Position numbers and translations under genes: made by a program
In this document: positions 9,633-17,546 of the stretch, piece after piece
Numbering within the stretch: position 1 is the first letter of the stretch
How the letters are laid out: each line of letters opens with the position of its first letter
Source: Candidatus Bruticola papionis
GTDB taxonomy: Bacteria; Vulcanimicrobiota; Xenobia; Xenobiales; Xenobiaceae
DNA length: 64,000 nt
Direction of reading: 5' to 3'
Assembly (NCBI GenBank): GCA_002407045.1
Contig: DHKB01000034.1
Span: 52,137 to 116,136, forward strand
The notes under the pieces: generated by a model
What the model saw: only the letters and a program-made list of their open reading frames with translations
What the model was told of the DNA's origin: nothing
The model's database searches: none

Positions 9633-9714
9633 TTACATTAGAGTTAATAAATGCTAATATACTAATCTAATGTGCTTCGAAATGATAACAATATCATAAA
9701 GGCAGTGAATACAG

Positions 9715-10137
9715 TTGGTTAAACGATTTTTTTTTCTATCAGTTATATTGGCAATAGTATTTTACGGATTTACCACTGTTTCTCCATCAGCTCTAGCTGC
9801 TGTGGTTGAGGGAGATCAAGTCGTTAGATATGTAGACACCCCCACCGGGACAATACTATACGAGGGAACAGCTATAGATACAGCACCTGTCCCAGAAGAT
9901 CAAGCAGAAAGCAGTTACATACCACAAGGCTCTAGCAATCTGTCGAAAAGGCCTCATAAAGAGAAGGCCACTGCTTCAGCCATTCCCGAAGCTCCTAATT
10001 TTGACTCCGAAGTCGAGGCGCCAGCTCCAAAGCCCAAGAAAAACAATAACACTCTATTTATTGTCATTGGAGCTATTGCCATTATAATAGGCTTAGGTGT
10101 TATCCTATATATTGCAAAATCGCGGGAGAAGAAATAG
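9715..10137 (+). CDS. Small exported membrane protein of unknown function
   Basis: This 140-residue protein is not recognised. It has an N-terminal signal peptide (about 1-28, ending SALAA), a Pro/Lys/Glu-rich middle and a C-terminal membrane helix (about 113-133) with a short basic tail. That predicts a type I membrane protein with its middle outside the cytoplasm. The start is TTG; the ribosome site (AAGG, about 12 bases away) is weak. It lies two bases upstream of a prepilin gene and faces the minus-strand pilin operon, so a role in pilus assembly or anchoring is plausible but only inferred. Confidence 0.6.
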   Translation: MVKRFFFLSVILAIVFYGFTTVSPSALAAVVEGDQVVRYVDTPTGTILYEGTAIDTAPVPEDQAESSYIPQGSSNLSKRPHKEKATASAIPEAPNFDSEVEAPAPKPKKNNNTLFIVIGAIAIIIGLGVILYIAKSREKK

Positions 10138-10139
10138 GT

Positions 10140-10796
10140 ATGAAATTATTTACATCACCGCACTGCCGGAGAAAGCTGTTTGGTTTTTCCCTTATCGAGC
10201 TAATGGTAGTCATTGCCATTATAGGTATATTGGCAGCCATAGGCATAGGCAACCACCGGCGTAATATTGCCAGGACAAATGTGAATCAAGAAATGGAACG
10301 ATTTTGCGGAGCGATTCGCGAACTTCCACCTACAGCACAGTCCGCTGGAGAATTTGTCTTAAGTGATGGTACTCGCCCTCAAGCCCCCCAAAGTGGCTTT
10401 AACAGAACCGACAACTATACGCGAATTAATGGTGGCAAATGCTTCGTTTGGCGCATTTATAATGGGAAGACTTTAGTTAATCAGGGCTTTGTTGGTTCCT
10501 CTGATGAAGTGGTTCTATCTGTAACTAACGGCTTAAAAAATTCAGATTTGGCCTCTAAAGCTGACAAAATTTCCCAGGGTGCCTGGTTGGGAATCTACGA
10601 AGGCGACCAAAGTACAAAAGGTATTAGTAACAATGCCAGGCCTTTAGTTGTTTTAGCTTTCAGACCAAATGGGACTCCATTCGTAAATGGTAAAATAAAA
10701 GTTCTCCATTACGAAAATAAAGGCATTCATAATGGTGTTGAAATTAGCTTAGATAGAATGGGTAATATAAGCGAAAAGCAGTGTAAGACTAATTAG
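10140..10796 (+). CDS. GspH/FimT-like prepilin
   Basis: This 218-residue protein has the prepilin motif FGFSLIELMVVIAIIGIL (cleavage after Gly, Glu at +5) and a C-terminal globular domain with few recognisable features. The motif is closest to pseudopilins of the GspH/FimT kind. It follows the 140-residue membrane protein with a two-base gap and is closed by a strong bidirectional terminator. With the three divergent pilin-like genes it makes a cluster of four pilin-type proteins. No assembly ATPase, secretin or prepilin peptidase lies nearby. Confidence 0.75.
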   Translation: MKLFTSPHCRRKLFGFSLIELMVVIAIIGILAAIGIGNHRRNIARTNVNQEMERFCGAIRELPPTAQSAGEFVLSDGTRPQAPQSGFNRTDNYTRINGGKCFVWRIYNGKTLVNQGFVGSSDEVVLSVTNGLKNSDLASKADKISQGAWLGIYEGDQSTKGISNNARPLVVLAFRPNGTPFVNGKIKVLHYENKGIHNGVEISLDRMGNISEKQCKTN

Positions 10797-10844
10797 CACC
10801 AATATGTGATTCTTTTTCTACATCATTGTGTAGTATCACGTGTA

Positions 10845-10884
10845 AAAAAACGGAATGTTAATTCATGCTAGCATTCCGTTTTTT
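10845..10884. terminator. Bidirectional terminator
   Basis: A 13-bp stem (an A6 run plus CGGAATG, paired with CATTCCG plus a T6 run) has T runs on both strands. It serves the prepilin gene on the plus strand and the 71-residue protein gene on the minus strand. Confidence 0.88.
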
Positions 10885-10901
10885 ATCTGTGTTTTGTCTT
10901 T

Positions 10902-11117
10902 TTATTCTTTTGAGCGTCGCCTAGCTTGCCAAAGACGTTCAAACTCAGCAGCTTTAGCTTCTCGTTGAGCGCGTTCGTCTGCTGGTAACAAATCCTTGAT
11001 GTCGCTTTTGCTTAAAGACGCGATTTCACTCTCTCGACGCAAAGCTACAGTATCTTCAGAAGCAGCGGCAGCCGCCTCCTCTAATGTTATTTCAGCTTGA
11101 TTTTGTTGTTCGCTCAT
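10902..11117 (-). CDS. Small charged protein downstream of the ADP-ribosyltransferase
   Basis: This 71-residue protein has no family I recognise. It is very rich in Glu, Ala, Arg and Lys and is predicted to be mostly helical, with no signal peptide or membrane helix. Its ATG lies three bases after the stop of the ADP-ribosyltransferase gene, so the two are co-transcribed and probably co-translated. Small acidic or helical partners of toxin genes are often immunity proteins, chaperones or export adaptors; that is inference from position only. Confidence 0.65.
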   Translation of the reverse strand: MSEQQNQAEITLEEAAAAASEDTVALRRESEIASLSKSDIKDLLPADERAQREAKAAEFERLWQARRRSKE

Positions 11118-11120
11118 AAA

Positions 11121-12155
11121 CTAAGCCTCGTTTTTGGGCACATCGCCAGCAAAGACATGAAGTACAAAACCTTTGTTTTTATTATTATACTCGACGCCCA
11201 TAACGGTCATTTTGGTATCGGGAGCTAACAAGTATTCTTCTTCCTCAGGGAAAGGAGACAATTTCCTGTCAGCAGCCACATAAATGCCTTTAACATTTTC
11301 GCCGATATAAAGCTTCGTGGCCACTTTAGGCTTGTCTTGGAAATTAAATTTGGGGTTTATCGTAGTAGACAAGAAGGTTTTGCGTTTAGTTTGTGTACCG
11401 GCAATTTTGGCTTCCAGATAAGGGGTAAGCTCTTTAGTGCTACAATCTGCTTGCATCTGAGCAAATTTGTCATAATCTTCTGAGCTCATATAATTGCGCA
11501 ACTCAGCTAAGCTGGCTGTACGATAAAGGATGGAACCTTGAGGTACTTCATGGCGTTCCAAAGCACCACTCATGCATTCGGTTGCCCGGCGCACAACACC
11601 TAAGGGACTCTTTTTGTTGCCAAGCAAATAGCCATTCATTTGCAAATAAGCTACGCTACAATACGCTTTAATACAGCCGCGCTCAACAATATTTAGATCG
11701 GGCCTAACATTAGTTTGATAATTTTCTACTGCGTCTTCAGGCTTGATATAAGCATAATCTTTTACCATATCCAGCGAAGGAAGACGATCTGTCTTCATTT
11801 TTTTTACACAGAAAATGCCTAAGCCAGCAGACTGAAATTCATCTTCGTCCATTAAAGCGGTACTAGCGATGTTAACAGTACCTGGAGAAGTTTCTCCTTC
11901 TTCGTCCTGGGAGACAATTTGTCCAAGAATTTCTACTACAGCTTCATCAGAAAGTTGCACTTTATGTTTGTCGGCCGAAGCTGAAGGCAAAGTTGCCTTT
12001 TCCCCTAAGCCTTGCTCACTTAAATTCTCCCAAGAGCTTTCAAAGACGTCGGCAGCAGGCTGCTGAATTGCAGTATTTTCAACGGCTTTGGGAGTACCGT
12101 CAACTTTAAAATCATAAGATGGCATGGAAGGCATGCCAACAGAGCTGATATGCAT
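11121..12155 (-). CDS. Predicted R-S-E type ADP-ribosyltransferase (toxin/effector-like)
   Basis: The C-terminal part (about 120-335) of this 344-residue protein follows the VIP2/C3-type ADP-ribosyltransferase pattern. It has a helical lead (IKAYCSVAYLQMNGYLL), the NAD-binding arginine in ILYRTAS (Arg 212), the STS-like motif FLSTT (263-265), the strand GIYVAA, and the ExE motif as Glu 305-306-307 just before YLLAPDTKM. The family moves ADP-ribose from NAD to Arg, Asn or other residues of target proteins. The first 110 residues are low-complexity, with no Sec signal, and start MHISSVGMPSMPSY, similar to the starts of the two peptidases across the divergent promoter region. AGAGGA lies 8 bases before the ATG. 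The target is unknown. Confidence 0.72.
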   Translation of the reverse strand: MHISSVGMPSMPSYDFKVDGTPKAVENTAIQQPAADVFESSWENLSEQGLGEKATLPSASADKHKVQLSDEAVVEILGQIVSQDEEGETSPGTVNIASTALMDEDEFQSAGLGIFCVKKMKTDRLPSLDMVKDYAYIKPEDAVENYQTNVRPDLNIVERGCIKAYCSVAYLQMNGYLLGNKKSPLGVVRRATECMSGALERHEVPQGSILYRTASLAELRNYMSSEDYDKFAQMQADCSTKELTPYLEAKIAGTQTKRKTFLSTTINPKFNFQDKPKVATKLYIGENVKGIYVAADRKLSPFPEEEEYLLAPDTKMTVMGVEYNNKNKGFVLHVFAGDVPKNEA

Positions 12156-12656
12156 AAATCGAGTCCTCTTGCCTTATTAAACGCCCCCCTACTGCCTTGA
12201 TTCAGACTATAGGTAGTTGGTAGACATTAACTGACACAAAAAAAATATTTTACCTACATACCATAAGATAACACACGCAATGCTGATTGTGTATCATACA
12301 AGTTACCTTTTGGCTATATTTAGTTATTTTTTCGTCTAAAGGTTAAAAAAGAATAAAAATACAGCTTTTGCTTAAGGACGTTCGCATGAAGAGACCGTTA
12401 TTCGACATTTTTATCAACAAAAGCGGCTACATATTAACATTTAATTAACTTTAACCTCTCCCAAAGCGTTACAATTGTAGTAACGGAAAGTCAGTACTTT
12501 TTTGTTGTACCGCAAGGGTATGCGGAAACATGAAGAACGCTTGCGGAGATCGCTACGAGCTTAGGTCTTTTGAAACAAGCTTAGCGTTCGCAGAAACAAG
12601 AATCCGGCAGCCTTGCTCACCGGAATACCCACACTTATATACGAGGTCTTTTGACT
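12156..12656 (+). promoter_or_regulatory. Long divergent intergenic region with a structured leader
   Basis: About 500 bases separate the ADP-ribosyltransferase from the first peptidase. The half near the peptidase holds small inverted repeats: CCGCA/TGCGG (12510-12525), GAACGCT/AGCGTTC (12535-12589) and TCCGG/CCGGA near 12602-12622. This suggests a folded 5' leader of about 150-200 bases. TACAAT near 12470 is a possible -10 element. A 20-codon frame (12386-12448) begins with ATG seven bases after AAGGA. I recognise no known riboswitch class. Confidence 0.4.
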
Positions 12657-14132
12657 ATGATCGGTTCAATCAATAGTGTAAATTACACCGCTTATTCAGC
12701 TCCTGCCGATAAGCTCGAAGCTACTTCTTCCAATAACGCTGCCCAGACCAGGGAAATGGAATTTTCCTATAACCCTCAGGACGAGACCGTTATGGATCCT
12801 ATTACCATAGACCTCAATACCGAGCATGGAAGAACCGCTAAGGCTCCCCGCACCGAAAATGTGAAGTTCATCAAAGGCGAGCGTCTTAAACCCAATTCCG
12901 ACGGTTCTTACGTTTTCGATAAAGGCACCAAAAATTATGTAGCCGCCAATAGTATGGCCACTATCCAGCATACTATCGACAGCATGGAAAAGATCCTCGG
13001 CTACGACATTACTTTCGCTTTTGGCGATAAGCAAATTGGTTTGGCTCCCGATGCCGGTGTCGATTTAAACGCTTATTACTCTCGTGACGAAGAATCTTTA
13101 AACTTCTTCCACGATTTCGATCCCGTGAAGAAAGAGACCGTTTACTCTGGCGCTTCCGGTGAAGTTATTTCCCACGAAGTAGGCCACGCTATTTTAGACT
13201 CCGTACGTCCCGGTTTCCTCACCTCTTGGAGTGCTGATACCAACGGTTTACACGAAGCCTTCGGCGACTTAACCGCTCTTTATATGTCAACTCAAAATGA
13301 CGAAGTTTGCCAGTTGGCCGCTCAGCAAACCGGCGGCGACTTAAGCAAGCCCAGCCTTCTCTCCGATACCGGTGAGCACATGGGCCGCGCCATCAACAAT
13401 AAGTATGATATTCACGATGCCGATAGAGATTACGTCCGCTGCATGATTAACGATTGCAAGTGGGAGGATCCTAATAATATCGAAGGCGAAGATCCTACTC
13501 CCGAGCATCCAGTTTCTACCGAAATGCACGACTGGTCTCGTATCTTCAGCGGCGCCCAGTACGACGTAATGGCCGCTATTACCAAGCGTAATATGGCTGA
13601 TGGTATGGATGCTGCTCAAGCTATCAAAGCCGCCGGCCAGGAAAGCATGGAGCTCCTTACCAAGGCTGTCAGCATCTCCCCTCGCCACGATGCCTCCTAC
13701 CGTGATGTCGCCCTTTGCATGCTTAAAGTCGATGCTAACAACAACGAAGGCAAGGCCCACGACATTATTCTCAACACCTTCAAAGAGAGAAATATCCTTG
13801 AAGAAGGCGATGATGTGCCCGCCGACACTATGGGCGTTGCTGCTGAGCCTCGCGATTTGACCATCACTTTGGACGGCCCTGAATATGGCAAGTTTGCTGG
13901 CGCCGAAGTAAGTGGCAAAGCTTCCAGCGGTATCGGTATGATGAGCAATCCTGCCGACAAGTTAGCTAAAGATATGAAGCGCTTAATCCAAAACGGTTCC
14001 ATCCTTTACACTGAGCCTAACCAAGTTGTCGAGAAGAAAGACCTCTTCGATAAGAATGGTAACCCTTATATCGGTGTAGTGCGTTGGACTGATGGCAAGA
14101 TGGTTATCGAGCGTAACAAGATGATCAGCTAA
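12657..14132 (+). CDS. M4-like (thermolysin-type) metallopeptidase, leaderless, copy 1
   Basis: This 491-residue zinc peptidase carries HEVGH (173-177) and the third ligand Glu in NGLHEAFGD about 23 residues later (Glu 200), the gluzincin arrangement of family M4. Unlike secreted M4 enzymes it has no signal peptide and no usual propeptide; it starts MIGSINSVNYTAYSAP. I chose ATG 12657 over the TTG two codons upstream because GAGG is then 10 bases away and the start aligns with the paralogue MLNSISSV. The C-terminal roughly 100 residues are a separate conserved domain ending VRWTDGKM. C-ending codons are common, suggesting high expression. Export is likely but unproven. Confidence 0.82.
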   Translation: MIGSINSVNYTAYSAPADKLEATSSNNAAQTREMEFSYNPQDETVMDPITIDLNTEHGRTAKAPRTENVKFIKGERLKPNSDGSYVFDKGTKNYVAANSMATIQHTIDSMEKILGYDITFAFGDKQIGLAPDAGVDLNAYYSRDEESLNFFHDFDPVKKETVYSGASGEVISHEVGHAILDSVRPGFLTSWSADTNGLHEAFGDLTALYMSTQNDEVCQLAAQQTGGDLSKPSLLSDTGEHMGRAINNKYDIHDADRDYVRCMINDCKWEDPNNIEGEDPTPEHPVSTEMHDWSRIFSGAQYDVMAAITKRNMADGMDAAQAIKAAGQESMELLTKAVSISPRHDASYRDVALCMLKVDANNNEGKAHDIILNTFKERNILEEGDDVPADTMGVAAEPRDLTITLDGPEYGKFAGAEVSGKASSGIGMMSNPADKLAKDMKRLIQNGSILYTEPNQVVEKKDLFDKNGNPYIGVVRWTDGKMVIERNKMIS

Positions 14133-14181
14133 GTCTTCCTTTATCTTAGACGTGAAAGCGTCTAATTTCCGAAAGCGGGAA

Positions 14182-14245
14182 AGCTCTCCTAGATAAGCGC
14201 AAGATCAGCAGTATTTTGCCAAAGTCTAGGGGGGCTTTTCTTATT
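14182..14245 (+). terminator. Terminator between the tandem peptidase genes
   Basis: A 12-bp stem with two G-U pairs (14182-14193 with 14225-14236) precedes TTTTCTTATTTT. Two short hairpins (TAGACG/CGTCTA and TTCC-GGGAA) lie just upstream. The second peptidase therefore probably has its own promoter in 14246-14388. Confidence 0.65.
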
Positions 14246-14388
14246 TTGTCAATTTAGTAAAAGGTTTTGCTCGATTCGTTAAAAATACACATATTTGTAA
14301 CTTGAAGTAACGCTCTTAATCTTAAAATGAAACATAAGATAAGGGGTAGGAGAACTCCAGATACATTTTCGCGAGAGGTTGTTGAAAA

Positions 14389-15855
14389 ATGTTAAATTCT
14401 ATTAGTAGTGTAAGTCCTATGGCTTACACGGCTCCGACCAGCGGCGTAAGCGCCACCAAGGTTGATACTGAAGTAAGAGGGCCGGAGTTTTCTTATAATC
14501 CTCAGGACGAGTTGGTCATGGATCCTATCACTATCCAGGTGCCCAACATCAAAACCAGCAGCAAAAAAGCTCCTGAAGGTGAGCACGTGCGTTTAGCCGA
14601 TAGAGACGGATTACGCCCCAACAAAGACGGCGAATATGTCTTCCAGCCTGGCACCCGTCAGTACATCGCTGCCAACACTATGGCCACTATTCAGTCCACC
14701 GTCAACGCTATGAGCGAAAAATTCGGTCAGGACATCAATTGGGCTTTCGGTGAAAAGCAAATTAAGCTTATCCCCGATGGCGGCGTCATGCTCAATGCCT
14801 ATTATTCTCGCCAGGACGAGTCTTTGAACTTCTTCCATGCCAAAGATCCAGTCACTCAGCAGCAAGTTTATACCGGAAGCTCCGGCGAAGTTGTCTCTCA
14901 CGAAGCTGGCCACGCTATTTTAGACGCTATCCGTCCCGGCTTCTTGTCTTCTTGGCACGCCGATACTAACGGTTTCCACGAAGCTTTCGGCGACTTAACC
15001 GCCCTTTACATGTCTAGCCAAAACGACCAAGTATGCGAATTGGCTGCTAGAGAGTGCGGCGGCGACTTACACAAGCCCAATTGCTTATCTGCTACCGGTG
15101 AGCTTTTAGGACGCACTATCAACAATGACGCCGGACGAAATGTAACTGGCGGCGATCATGTGCGCAGTTTAATTAACGACTTTAAATGGCAAGCCCCTCA
15201 CACTGTCGATCGCAATCCTTCCGGTACCGATCCCTTAACTACCGAAGTGCACAGCTGGTCTCGTATTTTCAGTGGTGCTCAGTATGACGTAATGGCCGCT
15301 ATTACTCAGCGCAACATGGCTGACGGTATGGATGCAGCCGCCGCTATTAAGTCTGCTGGCAGCGAGAGCATGGATGTTTTAGCTAAAGCCATCAACATGT
15401 CTCCTAAGGAGAATGCCACCTATCGCGACATTGCTCTTTGTATGCTCAAAGCCGACGAAGAAATGGGCGGCAAGAATCACGACATTATCTTGAACTGCAT
15501 GCAAGAACGCAACATCCTCTTTGAGGGTGACGATACTCCTTCTGGCGTATCTATGGCTTCTGTTCCCGCTCACGATCTGACCGTAACCTTAGACGGCCCC
15601 GAGTTTGGCAAATTCTCCGGCGCTGAAGTTACTGCCAAAGTATCTAGCGGTATTGGCGCTATGAATGACAATCCCGGACAAGATCTTATTAACGATATGA
15701 AGATGCATATCCAGAATGGATCTATTCTCTATACCGAGCCCAACCAAGTTGTTGAAAAGAAAGATCTTTTCGACAAGAACGGTAACGCTTACATTGGTGT
15801 AGTGCGCTGGACTGACGGCAAAATGACCATCGAAAGAAACACTATGATTAGCTAA
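14389..15855 (+). CDS. M4-like metallopeptidase, leaderless, copy 2
   Basis: This 488-residue paralogue of the preceding gene is colinear over its whole length. It keeps the zinc motif HEAGH, the third ligand in NGFHEAFGD, the segment SWSRIFSGAQYDVMAA, and a nearly identical C-terminal end (TEPNQVVEKKDLFDKNG). It starts MLNSISSVSPMAYTAP, again with no Sec signal or propeptide. A GAGAGG ribosome site precedes the ATG. The tandem pair is a duplication that has diverged mostly in the first 70 residues and in surface loops. The enzymes probably act outside the cell or on a host or prey protein, by analogy to M4; the substrate is unknown. Confidence 0.82.
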   Translation: MLNSISSVSPMAYTAPTSGVSATKVDTEVRGPEFSYNPQDELVMDPITIQVPNIKTSSKKAPEGEHVRLADRDGLRPNKDGEYVFQPGTRQYIAANTMATIQSTVNAMSEKFGQDINWAFGEKQIKLIPDGGVMLNAYYSRQDESLNFFHAKDPVTQQQVYTGSSGEVVSHEAGHAILDAIRPGFLSSWHADTNGFHEAFGDLTALYMSSQNDQVCELAARECGGDLHKPNCLSATGELLGRTINNDAGRNVTGGDHVRSLINDFKWQAPHTVDRNPSGTDPLTTEVHSWSRIFSGAQYDVMAAITQRNMADGMDAAAAIKSAGSESMDVLAKAINMSPKENATYRDIALCMLKADEEMGGKNHDIILNCMQERNILFEGDDTPSGVSMASVPAHDLTVTLDGPEFGKFSGAEVTAKVSSGIGAMNDNPGQDLINDMKMHIQNGSILYTEPNQVVEKKDLFDKNGNAYIGVVRWTDGKMTIERNTMIS

Positions 15856-15883
15856 TAATAAGCTTAGCTAATTTTGCCGTCAT

Positions 15884-15929
15884 AAAAAATAAGGCTGTCG
15901 GAAATATCATTCTGACAGCCTTATTTTTT
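15884..15929. terminator. Bidirectional terminator after the peptidase pair
   Basis: A perfect 16-bp stem (15884-15899 with 15914-15929) is bounded by A and T runs. It ends transcription of copy 2 on the plus strand and also serves the convergent M16 operon. Confidence 0.88.
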
Positions 15930-15931
15930 TG

Positions 15932-15979
15932 GGTATTTTGAGCTTTACATTTTTCCAAAGCATAAAAGCTCAAAATACC
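15932..15979. repeat. Second inverted repeat between convergent genes
   Basis: A perfect 15-bp inverted repeat (15932-15946 with 15965-15979) has an 18-base loop and sits next to the terminator at 15884-15929. It has no T run of its own on the minus strand, so the two hairpins probably act together. Confidence 0.6.
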
Positions 15980-15989
15980 TGGTCCAGCG

Positions 15990-17540
15990 CTACTTCACGG
16001 GCACATCAGCACCCATGACGGCGTCGATAGGAATTACTTCCATACGCCAGCCGGGTTCATCTTTAAGTTGCTCAGCAATAGCTTTGGCGTCTCCCACAGC
16101 GACCATAACCATTTGCTCAGGGCGGAAGAAGGAAAGACGAGGAATATTCATACTCTCGCCGTCAACTTTTCTGATGTTGCCAACATAGGTAGCATAATAA
16201 TCGTCGGGCAAATTATAAAGTTGCATTTCCATAAGGCGCTGAGCCAGCTTGAGACTAGTCTCAAAAGACTCAGGATAACCGTAGCAAATATAATTTTCTG
16301 TGCGTTCTAATTCGTCGGCAGCCATCTTTTTACTCATGCCACCAATTTCATTAAGAATTTCACGCAAAGCGGGCACAGTCTTGTCAGCTTGCACATCGGT
16401 AGCCACTAAGAAAGGACCAGCCTCTTTGCGGAAGACGAACATAGAACGAGCGCCGTAAGTATAGCCATTCTTTTCACGCAAGTTTTGGTTTAAGCGAGAC
16501 ATGAAAGAACCGCCCAAAGCGGTATTCATCACTTGCAAAGAGAAGAAATGCTTGTTGTCTCTAGCAAAGCCTACTTTACCAACACGCAAAACTGACTGAT
16601 GAGCTCCAGGGCGATCTATAACATAGACAACTTTGCCAACGCCGGAATCTGTTTTGGGCAAAGCTGACACAGGAACAGTATGCTTATCTTCAGCTTTTTT
16701 ATTTAAGCCAGCCTTAAATTCAGCCGCAACTTCGCTATCAGTAAGTTTAGCCTTATGCCATTTGCCAAAACGGCTTTCCAACTCTTGCATTACTTGATCG
16801 ATGTCAACGGCTCCAGTTACGGAGAAGAAAGCATTTTGGGGAGTGTAATAATGCTTATAGTAACTAACTACATCTTGACGATTTAAACTAGCATAGGTAG
16901 ACGCTAAACCGTTTAAGCCATAGCCTTGCCTATTATTAGGTTCATTTCTATAAATGAGCCTACTGAAAGCGTAACTAGCTAAAGAAGCTGGATCTTCGCG
17001 CTGTTGCATAAAGTTGGTCAAACGCAACTTCTTGATACGCTCAATTTCTTTTTCCGGGAAAGTAGGATGGATCACGGCTTGAGCCATAAGATCGAGTCCT
17101 TTATCTAAGCGCTTACCGGGAACAGTTAAAGAAATGGTCGAGCCGAAATAAGACTGATCGATGCCAAAATAGGAACCGATATTGTCACTTTGCTCGGCAA
17201 ATTGCAAAGCACTATACTTGGCAGTACCTTCATCTAAGCATTCAGCAGTTAAAGCGGCTAAACCCATTTTATCTAAAGGCTCGTTGACAGCTCCAGCTTT
17301 AACAAAAAGGCAAGCAGTCACCAACGGAGTAGTACGCCTTTCCATAAACCAGACGGGAATGCCATTAGAAAGTTGACGCTTTTCTATTTTGGGAATTTTA
17401 ACAGAAGCAGGTGCACTGATAGGTGGAGGCGTCAAACGATTGGGAGCTTGCACATTAGAGATCGTTTTTACCGGAGTTTCAGCATGAGCCATAAGAGACA
17501 TTCCTAACATAAAAATACAAGAAGTTAGCCAAAATTTCAT
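15990..17540 (-). CDS. M16-family peptidase-like protein, inactive subunit
   Basis: This 516-residue M16 (pitrilysin-fold) protein has an N-terminal signal peptide (about 1-20). Where active members have HxxEH it reads GLAALTAECLDEG, so the zinc ligands are lost and it should be the non-catalytic partner. Both M16 halves are recognisable, including the C-terminal GGSFMSRLNQNLREKNGYTYG segment. It lies six bases downstream of an active M16 gene, matching the usual heterodimer of one active and one inactive subunit in the periplasm or at the cell surface. The substrate is probably peptides or misfolded protein. Confidence 0.85.
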   Translation of the reverse strand: MKFWLTSCIFMLGMSLMAHAETPVKTISNVQAPNRLTPPPISAPASVKIPKIEKRQLSNGIPVWFMERRTTPLVTACLFVKAGAVNEPLDKMGLAALTAECLDEGTAKYSALQFAEQSDNIGSYFGIDQSYFGSTISLTVPGKRLDKGLDLMAQAVIHPTFPEKEIERIKKLRLTNFMQQREDPASLASYAFSRLIYRNEPNNRQGYGLNGLASTYASLNRQDVVSYYKHYYTPQNAFFSVTGAVDIDQVMQELESRFGKWHKAKLTDSEVAAEFKAGLNKKAEDKHTVPVSALPKTDSGVGKVVYVIDRPGAHQSVLRVGKVGFARDNKHFFSLQVMNTALGGSFMSRLNQNLREKNGYTYGARSMFVFRKEAGPFLVATDVQADKTVPALREILNEIGGMSKKMAADELERTENYICYGYPESFETSLKLAQRLMEMQLYNLPDDYYATYVGNIRKVDGESMNIPRLSFFRPEQMVMVAVGDAKAIAEQLKDEPGWRMEVIPIDAVMGADVPVK

Positions 17541-17546
17541 CTTTTA

